From: Chondrocystis sp. NIES-4102
GTDB lineage: Bacteria > Cyanobacteriota > Cyanobacteriia > Cyanobacteriales > Xenococcaceae
Assembly (NCBI GenBank): GCA_002368355.1
Contig: AP018281.1
Span: 3,534,001-3,598,000, forward strand
Direction of reading: 5' to 3'
DNA length: 64,000 nt
Part shown: positions 48,983 to 58,516 of the stretch, piece by piece
How positions within the stretch are numbered: position 1 is the first letter of the stretch
Layout: each line of letters begins with the position of its first letter
Notes under the pieces: generated by a model
Databases searched by the model: none
The model's input: only the letters and a program-made list of their open reading frames with translations
Told to the model about the DNA's origin: nothing
Translations under genes and position numbers: made by a program

Positions 48983-50416
48983 TTGAGACTATTTTGGCAA
49001 CTCAAGAGAACTTTAAGATTTCGTTTAACCGCCTGGTATGTTTTTCTATTGGGCTGCACCCTAATTATTTTTAGTAGTTACTTGTATCTACAATTAAAAT
49101 ACAATCTCTTGATTCAGTTAGATACGACTTTAGAAATAACAGCTTCAGAAGTATTAAGTAATTTAGTGATTGAAAAGGATCACCTTAGTTTTAATCATCG
49201 CCAACAATTTGAGGCAAGTCAACAGCAGCTAGCTAATGCAGGGTTAATAGTTAAAATCATTGACTTAAATCATAATACTGTTGATGGTTTTGGTAATTAT
49301 CAATTAATTAAGTCTTTTGTGTCGGAAAAAAGAGGTTATCAAAATCTGACTTTAGAGGGGGTGAGGTGGCGAGTTTATAGTATTCCTCTAAAAAGAGTCA
49401 ATTCCCAGATTATTGAAGCCAGATTTAAGTTTGAGCGGGATATACAGCTATGGTTACAAGTAGCACAATCACTACAACCAATTAATAAAGCCTTAGAGCA
49501 TCTTTTGACCATAATATTGTTTGCTGTCCCCTTAATTCTCTTATTTGCTGCTTTAGGGGGTTTATTGTGGGCAGATCGAGCCTTAAGTCCTATCAATAGT
49601 ATTATTCGCACAGCCTCCGCTATTAATCCTGACGATTTAAGTTATAGAATCAATTATCAGGGAGCAAGTGATGAAGTGGGGCGTTTAGCAATAACTTTAG
49701 ATCGAATGTTAGATCGAATTGAGTCAGCTTTTGAACACGAAAGACGCTTTATTGCTGATGCCTCCCATGAATTACGTACGCCTTTAACTGTAATCAAAGG
49801 AAGAATTGGGGTAGCTTTAAGTCGTCTTCGGACTCCAAGAGAATATCAAACAACTTTACAAGATTTAGATGTTCAAGTAGATCGTTTAATTAGGATGACG
49901 AATGGGTTATTATTTTTAACTCGTTTAGAACAAGAACAATTACAAGGACAAGGAAATTTTTGGCGGGTAGATTTTAGTAATTTATTGGAAATTTTAGCAG
50001 AACAAATTGAACCTTTAGCTCAAGATAAACAGCTAGATTTTAAGAGTGAGATTGCACCTGATTTATATATTTTAGGGGATGGGGATTTATTAACTAGTTT
50101 ATTTTTAAATCTTTTAGATAACGCTATAAAATATACAGATAATGGTGGTAAAGTGCGGTTAGTTGCTAAGTGTGAAGGACAAAATCTTTCTATTGTTATT
50201 AGTAATAGTGGCAAAGGTATTGCAGCAGAGAATTTACCTTATTTATTTGATCGCTTTTATCGTTTAGAAGCAGATCGTAATAAAAATATCACAGGCAATG
50301 GTTTAGGATTGGCGATCGCAGCTTTAATTGCTCGTTGTCATAGTGGTCAAATCTCAGTTGATAGTCAGATTAATCAGTTAACTACTTTTAAAGTTAGTTT
50401 TCCCTGTTTGAAATAA
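48983..50416 (+). CDS. Membrane sensor histidine kinase
   Basis: 477 residues. Two helices (about 14-36 and 171-194) bracket an external sensor domain of about 135 residues. A HAMP linker follows, with LSPINSIIRTASAINPDDLSYRI. Then HisKA with ERRFIADASHELRTPLTVIKGR (phospho-acceptor His), and an HATPase domain with N box NLLDNAIKYT, SGKGI and GLGLAIA. Partner of the regulator just upstream. TTG start at 48983 preceded by GAGG. Signal unknown. Confidence 0.93.
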   Translation: MRLFWQLKRTLRFRLTAWYVFLLGCTLIIFSSYLYLQLKYNLLIQLDTTLEITASEVLSNLVIEKDHLSFNHRQQFEASQQQLANAGLIVKIIDLNHNTVDGFGNYQLIKSFVSEKRGYQNLTLEGVRWRVYSIPLKRVNSQIIEARFKFERDIQLWLQVAQSLQPINKALEHLLTIILFAVPLILLFAALGGLLWADRALSPINSIIRTASAINPDDLSYRINYQGASDEVGRLAITLDRMLDRIESAFEHERRFIADASHELRTPLTVIKGRIGVALSRLRTPREYQTTLQDLDVQVDRLIRMTNGLLFLTRLEQEQLQGQGNFWRVDFSNLLEILAEQIEPLAQDKQLDFKSEIAPDLYILGDGDLLTSLFLNLLDNAIKYTDNGGKVRLVAKCEGQNLSIVISNSGKGIAAENLPYLFDRFYRLEADRNKNITGNGLGLAIAALIARCHSGQISVDSQINQLTTFKVSFPCLK

Positions 50417-51119
50417 TTGTTTATTTTGCAATTTATAAATAAAATTATTGCAAGAAGAAAACCCCAGTAATGACTGGATACCTCTGATTAATATTTTTAC
50501 CCAAAACTCCATAGCTATCACGGTTAATAGTAACTATTTCCATAAATAATTAGCTTGAGCTTAAAGATAGTTTTCTAATGATTGCAGACTTTTGATACAT
50601 ACCAGAATATTTTTAACCTCAACCTAGTATCTTAATTAGCTATTTATTCTTGCCGAGCAAACCATTATAAAAATTATGTTGTTTTAAAGTTTAAATTAGG
50701 ATTAAAACACACAATATTTCCTCGTCGAAAACTAATAAAATCATAGCTAATTCAATTAATAATTAATTGACACACGAATGTGTTATTAAACTAGCATAAA
50801 ATAAAATGCAATGTACCCTGCCTCAGCAATAAACCTGCAAATTGCCAAAAATTTTTTTCTTAAGCTGTGGTTTCAACTGTTGCAGAGTTAAAGAGATAAA
50901 TAATTTATTTACTGCAAGTTTAATAGTTCGCTTACTATACCTTTGCTGTTAGCTTTAAATCAACTTTTTATCCGTGTAATGTCAATTTGATGGTGGCTAT
51001 GTGGCAAAACTCTAACCTGCATTATATTTTTCGACTACTTCGTCAAGCTTAACAATTAATTACTAGCAAATATCCAATAATAAAATCAATATTGATAATT
51101 AGAATTGATAGTTATAGTT
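50417..51119. other. Long AT-rich intergenic region
   Basis: About 700 bp. No gene and no RNA motif was recognised. TTGACA at 50767 overlaps the inverted repeat ACAC-GAAT-GTGT (50772-50783), which might be a regulated promoter, but no fitting -10 box follows at the right distance. No c-di-AMP (ydaO) riboswitch features are visible ahead of the transporter. Confidence 0.4.
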
Positions 51120-53051
51120 ATGTTATCCAAAAAAAGTCGTTTGCAATTCCTTACCTGGTTACTAAAAGAAGAAAACCAAGGTAAAAAGGGTCAGCATCCG
51201 ACTCATCCCTGGTGGCAGGTAATGTGTTTAACTGGAGTTGATTATTTTTCCACACTCGGTTATCAACCTGGAATTGCAGCCTTAGCAGCAGGAGCATTAT
51301 CCCCGATCGCCACTTTAATTTTAATTATGCTTACCTTGTTCGGTGCATTGCCTATTTATCGACGGGTGGCAACCCTTAGTCCCCATGGAGAAGGTTCAAT
51401 TGCCATGCTAGAAAATCTTCTTTCCTGGTGGCAAGGTAAATTATTAGTTTTATTTTTATTAGGTTTTGTAGCAACTGATTTTATTATTACCATCACCCTG
51501 TCTGCTGCCGATGCCACAGCACATATTATTGAAAATCCTTTAATTAGCCATTTATTAGATGGACAAGCTCTTAGTCTGACTCTAATTTTAATTACTTTAC
51601 TTGGTGCAGTTTTTCTCAAAGGGTTTGGAGAAGCAATTGGCATTGCTGTAGTTTTGGTTTTTGCTTATTTGAGTTTAAATTTAGTTGTTATTAGTGCTGG
51701 CATCCATGAAATTTTACAACATCCATCAGTTATTACTAATTGGCAGAATAATTTAATTCAAGCTCATGGTAATCCCCTGACAATGGTTGCCATTGCTGCT
51801 TTATTATTTCCTAAATTAGCATTAGGATTATCTGGTTTTGAGACAGGTGTGGCAGTAATGCCCTTGGTGAGGGGAAGCAGACATGATATCGAGGCAAATC
51901 CTCAAGGAAGAATTCGTAATACCTATAATTTACTGACAGTAGCAGCAGTAACCATGAGTTTTTTCTTACTATTTAGTAGTTTGATTACAACTTTACTAAT
52001 TCCACCCGAAGAATTTCAACCAGGAGGTGCAGCTAATGGTAGAGCTTTAGCTTATTTAAGTCATCACTATTTAGGTAATACGTTCGGCACGATTTATGAT
52101 TTAAGTACCATTTCGATTCTTTGGTTTGCTGGGGCTTCGGCAATGGCAGGATTATTAAACATTGTGCCTCGTTATTTGCCCCGTTATGGGATGGCACCCG
52201 ATTGGTCAAGGAGTAGAAGACCTTTAGTTTTGGTATATACAGTAATTGCTTTTGTGGTGACAATCATTTTTAATGCTAACGTTGATGCTCAGGGGGGAGC
52301 TTATGCCACAGGGGTTTTAGTTTTGATGAGTTCTGCTGCTTTTGCTGTTACTTTGTCCTTTACTCAAGGGCGTAATAGAAATCATTCTCGTTCTTGGCGT
52401 GGAATTGCTATTTTCAGCCTGATTACTTTAGTTTTTGTTTATACTACGATTACTAATATCATTGAAAGACCTGATGGGGTAAAAATAGCTGCCTTTTTCA
52501 TAGGTGCGATTATTATCACTTCCTTAGTTTCTAGGGTTTTGCGTTCAACAGAATTACGAGTAGATAGAGTAGAGATGGATCAAATGGCAGAGCTTTTTAT
52601 CCTGCAAGAAAGCCAACACACCATTAGAATAATTGCTAACCGTAAGAATGTGGGAGATGAAGCAGAATATTATTGGAAAGAAAAAGAAGTCAGGGAAGAT
52701 AACCATATTCCTGCCTCAGATCCAACTTTATTTTTAGAAATAGAAATCATAGATGCTTCAGAATTTGTAGATACAGTAACCATTCGAGGTGTGCAGATAG
52801 GTAATCATCGTATTCTACGCGCTCAGGGTGTAGCAGTTCCCAATGCGATCGCAGCTATTTTACTACAAATTAGAAATATCACAGGAAAATTACCCCACGC
52901 TTATTTTGGTTGGGTTGAAGGTAATCCAATTCAATATTTATTGCGGTTTCTGTTATTTGGTGAAGGAGACACGGCGGTTGTAACTCGTGAGGTGCTACGA
53001 AGAGCCGAAAGTAATCCCGAACAACGACCTGGTATTCATGTTGGAGGATAA
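51120..53051 (+). CDS. APC-superfamily permease (amino acid or K+ type)
   Basis: About 643 residues from ATG 51120 (an upstream TTG at 51105 adds five). The N-terminal 480 residues hold 12 helices and [42 protein letters not shown] and [16 protein letters not shown]. The C-terminal roughly 160 residues are a soluble domain ([21 protein letters not shown]). The layout with a long soluble tail recalls KimA/Kup-like potassium transporters, yet amino acid transport is possible too. The substrate is uncertain. Confidence 0.78.
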   Translation: MLSKKSRLQFLTWLLKEENQGKKGQHPTHPWWQVMCLTGVDYFSTLGYQPGIAALAAGALSPIATLILIMLTLFGALPIYRRVATLSPHGEGSIAMLENLLSWWQGKLLVLFLLGFVATDFIITITLSAADATAHIIENPLISHLLDGQALSLTLILITLLGAVFLKGFGEAIGIAVVLVFAYLSLNLVVISAGIHEILQHPSVITNWQNNLIQAHGNPLTMVAIAALLFPKLALGLSGFETGVAVMPLVRGSRHDIEANPQGRIRNTYNLLTVAAVTMSFFLLFSSLITTLLIPPEEFQPGGAANGRALAYLSHHYLGNTFGTIYDLSTISILWFAGASAMAGLLNIVPRYLPRYGMAPDWSRSRRPLVLVYTVIAFVVTIIFNANVDAQGGAYATGVLVLMSSAAFAVTLSFTQGRNRNHSRSWRGIAIFSLITLVFVYTTITNIIERPDGVKIAAFFIGAIIITSLVSRVLRSTELRVDRVEMDQMAELFILQESQHTIRIIANRKNVGDEAEYYWKEKEVREDNHIPASDPTLFLEIEIIDASEFVDTVTIRGVQIGNHRILRAQGVAVPNAIAAILLQIRNITGKLPHAYFGWVEGNPIQYLLRFLLFGEGDTAVVTREVLRRAESNPEQRPGIHVGG

Positions 53052-53221
53052 AATAATATTGTTTGAGGCAGGAGTGATGTAAGTAGATAGCTCATTTTCA
53101 AGGCAGATGTCTATTTAAGTGAACAATAAATTTATTTTGCTTGACTTAGATATCTGATAAAAAATGAGCCTCAAATTAGAAGCTCAATTATTTGACCAAT
53201 CACTAAAGCTAAAGAATAACG

Positions 53222-53277
53222 TTTGACCAACGGTCACAGCAGGCTTCGTCGTTTCACGGCGGAGTAATCTGTGACTT
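53222..53277. repeat. Dispersed stem-loop repeat, copy 2
   Basis: 56 bp matching the copy at 23647-23703 at both ends (TTTGACCAACGGTCAC and GAGTAATCTGTGACTT) with a more divergent centre. It can fold with GTCACAG and CTGTGAC as outer arms. It lies between the APC gene and a small minus-strand gene. Confidence 0.75.
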
Positions 53278-53296
53278 AATTACTCAATTATTGATT

Positions 53297-53452
53297 TTAT
53301 CCATTGAGATAATTTTCAGGGCGAATTTCACCACTAAAAGGTTGAACTCCAATTACAGGATAATCATCATGATTAGGACTAAATACTTCTAAAACAGCTT
53401 CGATAAGATATTTAAAGATTCTACGTATACTTAACTTGATTTTCTTAGTCAT
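53297..53452 (-). CDS. Small conserved-looking protein of unknown function
   Basis: 51 residues from ATG 53452, MTKKIKLSIRRIFKYLIEAV then FSPNHDDYPVIGVQPFSGEI. AAGGAG stands seven bases before this ATG, the strongest ribosome binding site in the region; an in-frame extension to 53494 lacks one. A basic amphipathic first half is followed by an acidic, Pro/Gly-rich part. Family unknown. Confidence 0.6.
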   Translation of the reverse strand: MTKKIKLSIRRIFKYLIEAVLEVFSPNHDDYPVIGVQPFSGEIRPENYLNG

Positions 53453-53686
53453 TGTTTTGCTCCTTAAGTTAGGAATTATTTTTAATCTAAACATAAGTTT
53501 TTGGTTTTTGGGGGCAAACTTTGCCAGATTGATAATATTAATAACCTCTTATTTGTGCAAACTATTTATCAGTCGTCATTCCAGCTAATCTAAGAATTTT
53601 CTTATTATTTTCTTACTACTTTCTTAGATTTATCCTGTTATCTTTTAGAAGACTTAAGGAACTTAAATTAACTTAAAGATAAATAT

Positions 53687-54784
53687 ATGGATGGTAGTCT
53701 AATTCTGTTTAACTTATTAAATCCTCCCGTCTTATTCTTTTTCCTGGGAATGATTGCTGTTTTTACCAAATCAGATCTAGAAATACCCACACCTCTACCT
53801 AAACTTTTTTCTCTTTATCTATTAATTGCCATTGGTTTTAAGGGAGGTCATGAACTTGCAGAAAGTGGGATTAATCTTAAGATTGGAATAACTTTATTGG
53901 CTGCAATTGTTATGGCTGCTTTAGTTCCTATCTACACCTTTTTTATTTTAAGAACTAAATTAGATCAATACAATGCAGCAGCGATCGCAGCTACTTATGG
54001 TTCAATTAGTGCAGTGACATTTATCACCGCTAGTTCTTTTCTAGAAAAACTGCATATTACCTATGGTGGACACATGGTAGCAGCTTTAGCCTTAATGGAG
54101 TCGCCAGCCATTATTGTCGGCATTGTTTTAGTAAAAATATTTGCCCAAACCCAGGGAGAATTAAGTACAATTGCAGGTTTACCTAGCAACAAATATAAAT
54201 ATGCTTCTTCGGTGGTTGAACTTGAAAAATCATTTACCCGTAGCAGCAAAGAATATATAGTTAATCCTTCAGTTACAACAAAAAAAGAAGATTTCAATTG
54301 GGGTCAAGTTTTACAGGAAGCCTTTTTAAATGCTTCAGTTTTTCTTTTAGTTGGTAGTCTAATAATTGGTATTTTGACAGGTGAAGAAGGGTGGCACAAA
54401 TTAGAACCATTTACCCAAGGAATATTCTATGGAGCATTAACTTTTTTCCTCTTAGATATGGGTTTAGTTGCTGCTAAAAGAATCAGAGATTTAAAGAAAA
54501 CTGGCTCATTTTTAATTGGTTTTTCAGTAATAATTCCTGTAGTTAACGCTTTAATTGGAATTGCGATCGCCAAGGTTTTAAATTTTGAAGAAGGTAATGC
54601 CTTACTATTCGCGGTTTTATGCGCCAGTGCTTCCTATATTGCTGTCCCCGCAGCTATGAGAATGACAGTCCCAGAAGCAAATCCGAGTTTATATGTTTCT
54701 ATGGCATTAGCTCTTACTTTCCCCTTCAACATTATTGTTGGTATTCCTCTTTATTTGGAAATAATTAAGCACTTATTTATTTAA
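53687..54784 (+). CDS. sbtA: Sodium-dependent bicarbonate transporter SbtA
   Basis: 365 residues with ten helices in two inverted halves: LLNPPVLFFFLGMIAVFTKSDLEIP in the first and VIIPVVNALIGIAIAKVL in the second. The central cytosolic loop (about 155-200) is the regulatory region with multiple charged residues. High-affinity HCO3- uptake for the carbon-concentrating mechanism. sbtB follows after 3 bp, so the two are co-transcribed. T-rich tandem TTTTCTTA repeats precede the gene. Confidence 0.95.
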   Translation: MDGSLILFNLLNPPVLFFFLGMIAVFTKSDLEIPTPLPKLFSLYLLIAIGFKGGHELAESGINLKIGITLLAAIVMAALVPIYTFFILRTKLDQYNAAAIAATYGSISAVTFITASSFLEKLHITYGGHMVAALALMESPAIIVGIVLVKIFAQTQGELSTIAGLPSNKYKYASSVVELEKSFTRSSKEYIVNPSVTTKKEDFNWGQVLQEAFLNASVFLLVGSLIIGILTGEEGWHKLEPFTQGIFYGALTFFLLDMGLVAAKRIRDLKKTGSFLIGFSVIIPVVNALIGIAIAKVLNFEEGNALLFAVLCASASYIAVPAAMRMTVPEANPSLYVSMALALTFPFNIIVGIPLYLEIIKHLFI

Positions 54785-54787
54785 ATT

Positions 54788-55081
54788 ATGCAGCCTGTCC
54801 ACAAAGTAGAAATTATCATTAGTAGTATCGAAGTTAATCAAGTCTTAGATCTCCTCGATAGAACCCAGGTATCAGGTTACACTGTAATTGAGCATACTAC
54901 AGGAAAGGGCGATCGGGGTCTTACAGATAGTAATCTTGGTAGAGCCTTCAGCAATACTTATATTTTGACGGTATGTACTAACGAAAAACAATTGAATTTT
55001 TTAGTAGAAGAGATTACACCCTTACTTAAAAAAGTTGGCGGAATATGTTTAGTTGCTGATGCCAATTGGATTAATCATTAA
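54788..55081 (+). CDS. sbtB: PII-like regulator SbtB, short form
   Basis: 97 residues, a PII-fold trimer that binds adenine nucleotides including cAMP and c-di-AMP and inhibits SbtA. VHKVEIIISSIEVNQVLDLLDRTQVSGYTVIEHTTGKGDRG fits the family, with the T-loop GRAFSNTYILTV. It ends VADANWINH, so the C-terminal redox R-loop (a Cys pair, CGPxxC in Synechocystis) is missing. Just downstream of sbtA. Confidence 0.92.
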   Translation: MQPVHKVEIIISSIEVNQVLDLLDRTQVSGYTVIEHTTGKGDRGLTDSNLGRAFSNTYILTVCTNEKQLNFLVEEITPLLKKVGGICLVADANWINH

Positions 55082-55091
55082 CCAGTTTCGA

Positions 55092-55119
55092 TAGGTAGTA
55101 GGTAGTAGGTAGTAGGTAG
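55092..55119. repeat. STRR run after sbtB
   Basis: Four TAGTAGG units in tandem (28 bp) directly after sbtB, followed by AAGCTAGAAAGCTCAAAGCT-type repeats to about 55160. Same family as at 10.4 kb. Confidence 0.85.
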
Positions 55120-55329
55120 AGAGTCAGTGAAAAGCTAGAAAGCTCAAAGCTAAGTAAAAGCGTGGAGAGTAGAAAACCAGCAAACACTCTTAATCATTTA
55201 AATTTGCTTGTTTGACAAAGTAGATACAATAATAACAACTTGAGTTGTAAATACTAAAAATCACCATAGCAACCACTACTTTTATAGATCAGTTTTGGTC
55301 TACCCTAATAAAAACACCTAATATATATA

Positions 55330-56826
55330 ATGCTAAACGAATCCCAATCGCTTGCCACTTTTATACTTCTTGCTGCTGTTGTCTTAATACTGACGTGGGG
55401 ATACAAAAGAGCAAAGCCCTATGGAAAACTCGGCATACTAGCTTGGTTACAATCCATTGTCTTAATGAGTCCTTGGATCTTATTCTTTGGTTTATTTGCT
55501 TTTGGGTTATATCTTAATTTAGTCGGCATTTTATTTTTGTTAGTTGCTTCCATCGGCGTTTATATCTGGTTAGGGAAACAACTTAGAGCAGCAGGACAAG
55601 AATCTCTACTCCAGCAAAAAGCAGCAGCTAGAATCATTAGGGAAACTGAACAATCTCAAGAATCAGCTATTAATGCTAAATTGGATAATCCTACATCCCC
55701 AGAACTTTCCCCAATTCCTCAAGCAGATTTAGCAGAAATAAAAGGGATATTTGGTATTGATACCTTTTTTGCCACAGAAACTATCCCCTATCAAGATGGC
55801 GCAATTTTTAAAGGAAATCTACGTGGTGATGCGGATCTTACTTACTCTAAAATGAATCAAAAATTAGAGTCTATTTTTCAGGATAAGTATCGCCTATTTT
55901 TAGTAGAAAGCCCCGAAGCTAAACCCGTAGTTGTCATCTTACCTAAAACTAACGACCCTGAAACAACTACTTTGGCGCAAAAAAATCTTGCCCTGGTATT
56001 ATTTTTGGCTACAATTCTCACTACCTTAGAAGCAGCCTGTTTATTACAAGGGTTTGATTTATTTAGTGACTTTGGGCGTTACCGTGAAGCTATTCCCCTA
56101 AGTCTAGGTTTGTGGATTATTTTACTCGCCCATGAAATTGGTCATCGCCTCCTTGCCCAACGCTATCAAATTCGTCTAAGTGTTCCTTTCTTTTTACCTA
56201 GCTGGCAAATTGGTTCTTTTGGTGCAATTACTCGTTTTGAATCATTACTACCTAACCGTACAGCATTATTTGATATTTCCTTTGGTGGAATTGCTACTGC
56301 TGGGGTTATGTCCTTCATACTTTTGGTTACTGGTTTAACCCTATCTCATCCTGGCAGTATGTATCAATTGCCAACAGAATTCTTTCGAGCATCAATTTTA
56401 GTGGGAACTTTGGCTAAAGTTATTTTAGGTTCGGCTTTGGAGAAAGCGGTAGTTGATATTCATCCTTTGGTTATAGTAGGATGGCTAGGTTTAGTTATTA
56501 CCGCCTTAAATCTAATGCCTGCGGGTAAGTTGGACGGTGGTAGAATCGTTCATGCAATTTATGGACGTAAGACAGCAAGACGTAGCACTGTAGCCACTTT
56601 AATTATTTTGGGCATAATTGCTTTGTTTAACCCTAATAACCCTATTCCTCTTTATTGGGCAGTGTTGATTTTATTTCTTCAAAGGGATTTAGAGCGTCCT
56701 GTACAAAATGAATTAACCGAACCTGACGATAGTAGGGCAGCTTGGGGTTTACTGGCATTATTTTTGATGTTGGCAACTTTGATTCCTCTAAGTGCAGGCT
56801 TGGCTGGACGTATTGGTTTGGGCTGA
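55330..56826 (+). CDS. Site-2 protease family M50 metalloprotease (EGY/slr-type)
   Basis: 498 residues. An N-terminal pair of helices, a soluble domain (about 135-215) and a core with HEIGH (His268, Glu269, His272), GAITRFESLLPNR, and the NPDG-like LNLMPAGKLDGGR supply the zinc site. The layout matches plant EGY and its cyanobacterial homologues, which cut membrane proteins and may regulate ion homeostasis or thylakoid stability. It is 21 bp upstream of a kinase gene on the same strand. Confidence 0.88.
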   Translation: MLNESQSLATFILLAAVVLILTWGYKRAKPYGKLGILAWLQSIVLMSPWILFFGLFAFGLYLNLVGILFLLVASIGVYIWLGKQLRAAGQESLLQQKAAARIIRETEQSQESAINAKLDNPTSPELSPIPQADLAEIKGIFGIDTFFATETIPYQDGAIFKGNLRGDADLTYSKMNQKLESIFQDKYRLFLVESPEAKPVVVILPKTNDPETTTLAQKNLALVLFLATILTTLEAACLLQGFDLFSDFGRYREAIPLSLGLWIILLAHEIGHRLLAQRYQIRLSVPFFLPSWQIGSFGAITRFESLLPNRTALFDISFGGIATAGVMSFILLVTGLTLSHPGSMYQLPTEFFRASILVGTLAKVILGSALEKAVVDIHPLVIVGWLGLVITALNLMPAGKLDGGRIVHAIYGRKTARRSTVATLIILGIIALFNPNNPIPLYWAVLILFLQRDLERPVQNELTEPDDSRAAWGLLALFLMLATLIPLSAGLAGRIGLG

Positions 56827-56847
56827 ACACTTGGATAGTAGAGAAGT

Positions 56848-57819
56848 ATGATGATAGGAACAACCCTCAATAAACGTTATCGTATTCAGAGTTTATTAGG
56901 ATCAGGTAGATGCGGTAAAACTTATTTGGCGCAGGATATTCAGGCTACTAAAGATTCTCTTTGCGTTATTAAGCAGTTTGAGCCATTGGCAAAAGACCCC
57001 TTGAGTTTACGTAAAGCTAAATATTTATTTGCCAGAGAAGTTAAAGTTCTCAAGATTTTAGGTAGATCGGATCGTATTAGTGATCTTCTGGGTCATTTTC
57101 AACAAGGAGAGCAATTTTATTTAGTTCATTCTTATATTGAGGGTGAAGATCTGGGGCAGGAATTAGGATCAAATAAACGGTGGACGGAATCTCAGGTAGT
57201 GGCTTTATTGCGGGAAATTTTAGCAATTCTTGAAGTTGTCCATAATGAACGGGTTATCCATCAAGATATTAAGCCTTCTAATATTATTCGGCGCAAATCC
57301 GATGGTAGTTTAATTTTGGTGGATTTTGGCTCTATTAAAAAAATTTATAATCAGATGGCAAATGCTGAGGGCAAAACTTCTTTGACTGTACCTATTGGTA
57401 CTAAGGGTTATATGCCACCCGAACAAAAGAGTATTAAACCTCAACTTGCTAGTGATATTTATGCTGTGGGTATGATTGCTATTTATGCTTTAACAGGGGT
57501 TAAACCTGAAGATCTTCCCAGAAAACAAGATACTGATACAGTTCAATGGCGTAATTTAATTCAAGTGGATGAAAATTTAGCTCAATTGTTAGATAAGATG
57601 GTGTGTCCTGATTTTAGGCAACGCTATTCTTCAGCAAGTGAGGCTTTAATGGCTCTTAGAGGTTGTAAATTGGGTGGAAAGCTTAAATTGTTTGATTATT
57701 CGAGTTTGATAGCAGTATTAACCTTAATTGCAGCTATTTTGGGTGGAAGCTATCATTATCATCAATTAAATAACTCTGTAGAGGAAAATCCTAATACTAG
57801 TTATCAACAGCTAAATTAG
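56848..57819 (+). CDS. Serine/threonine protein kinase with C-terminal membrane helix
   Basis: 323 residues. Gly-loop LLGSGRCGKTYLAQ, Lys in CVIKQF, catalytic loop IHQDIKPSNII (His138, Gln139, Asp140, so HRD is HQD), DFG at 159-161, MPPEQ for APE and SDIYAVGMIAIYALTG. The Arg-lacking HQD loop suggests activation does not require an activation-loop phosphate. A single helix near 290-308 (IAVLTLIAAILGG) is at the C-terminus, with a short extracytosolic tail. Two ATG codons, 56848 and 56851, are possible starts. Substrates unknown. Confidence 0.9.
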   Translation: MMIGTTLNKRYRIQSLLGSGRCGKTYLAQDIQATKDSLCVIKQFEPLAKDPLSLRKAKYLFAREVKVLKILGRSDRISDLLGHFQQGEQFYLVHSYIEGEDLGQELGSNKRWTESQVVALLREILAILEVVHNERVIHQDIKPSNIIRRKSDGSLILVDFGSIKKIYNQMANAEGKTSLTVPIGTKGYMPPEQKSIKPQLASDIYAVGMIAIYALTGVKPEDLPRKQDTDTVQWRNLIQVDENLAQLLDKMVCPDFRQRYSSASEALMALRGCKLGGKLKLFDYSSLIAVLTLIAAILGGSYHYHQLNNSVEENPNTSYQQLN

Positions 57820-57856
57820 ATTGTAACCTGGTTTCTAAATCAGGTCTGGGGTGGGT

Positions 57857-58495
57857 TTATGTTCCAGGTAATAAACGCAAAGATTCAGGCAAATAAGAGC
57901 GATCGCCCAATTTTTTTAACATCGGCCCATATTTACCAAACTCCACCACACTTAGGGAGACTACAGGCACATCCAGGCGATCCCGATACCTACCTAAATC
58001 TATTCCTAAAAGACTACATAGGATAATGCGAATTGTAGCTTTATGGGAAACAACTAAAACATTACCATCTCGATATTTAGCTTCAATTTCAGCAATTACC
58101 ATCGCAGCACGACTAGCAATCTGTACTGTTGTTTCTCCCCCTGTCGGTGCATTCCAGGCTGGTTCGGTTAACCAATTTTGGTAATCTACAGCATAGTTTT
58201 GTTGCACATATTCAGAGGTTTTTCCCTCCCACTCGCCATAACGGATTTCTTTTAATCCTTCGCGGATCTGCATTTCTAGCCCCGCACTTTGACATAAGCC
58301 TTGAGCAGTGGCGATCGTTCTTTGCATCGGACTAACATAGATTGCTTGCCAAGATAGCTGTTTATAAGCATCAGTAAAGGCTTTTGCCATTGCTAGACCT
58401 TCGGGGGTCAATTGGGGGTCGAGATCACCACAGAAACCACCACTGCGACTATAAACTGTCTCGCCATGTCTGAGCAGATAAAGTGTTAATGCCAT
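57857..58495 (-). CDS. Histidine phosphatase family protein (phosphoglycerate-mutase fold)
   Basis: 212 residues. RHG motif LLRHGETVYS, second His in LVVSHKATIRIILCSLL, and QLTPEGLAMAKAF are diagnostic of branch 1. GEWEGKT is present. These enzymes include phosphatases and phosphoglycerate mutases; the substrate (e.g. sugar phosphate or 3-PGA) is unknown. Convergent with the kinase and 21 bp before the next gene on its strand. Confidence 0.9.
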   Translation of the reverse strand: MALTLYLLRHGETVYSRSGGFCGDLDPQLTPEGLAMAKAFTDAYKQLSWQAIYVSPMQRTIATAQGLCQSAGLEMQIREGLKEIRYGEWEGKTSEYVQQNYAVDYQNWLTEPAWNAPTGGETTVQIASRAAMVIAEIEAKYRDGNVLVVSHKATIRIILCSLLGIDLGRYRDRLDVPVVSLSVVEFGKYGPMLKKLGDRSYLPESLRLLPGT

Positions 58496-58516
58496 GAGTG
58501 ATTACTTGCTTTAATG

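Noticed and set aside
50417-51119. c-di-AMP (ydaO) riboswitch ahead of the APC transporter
   Set aside because: None of the conserved purine-rich blocks of the motif are visible; the region is simply AT-rich.
55092-55119. Second CRISPR array from regularly spaced TAGTAGG units
   Set aside because: Units are 7 bp in tandem without spacers; they are STRR microsatellites.
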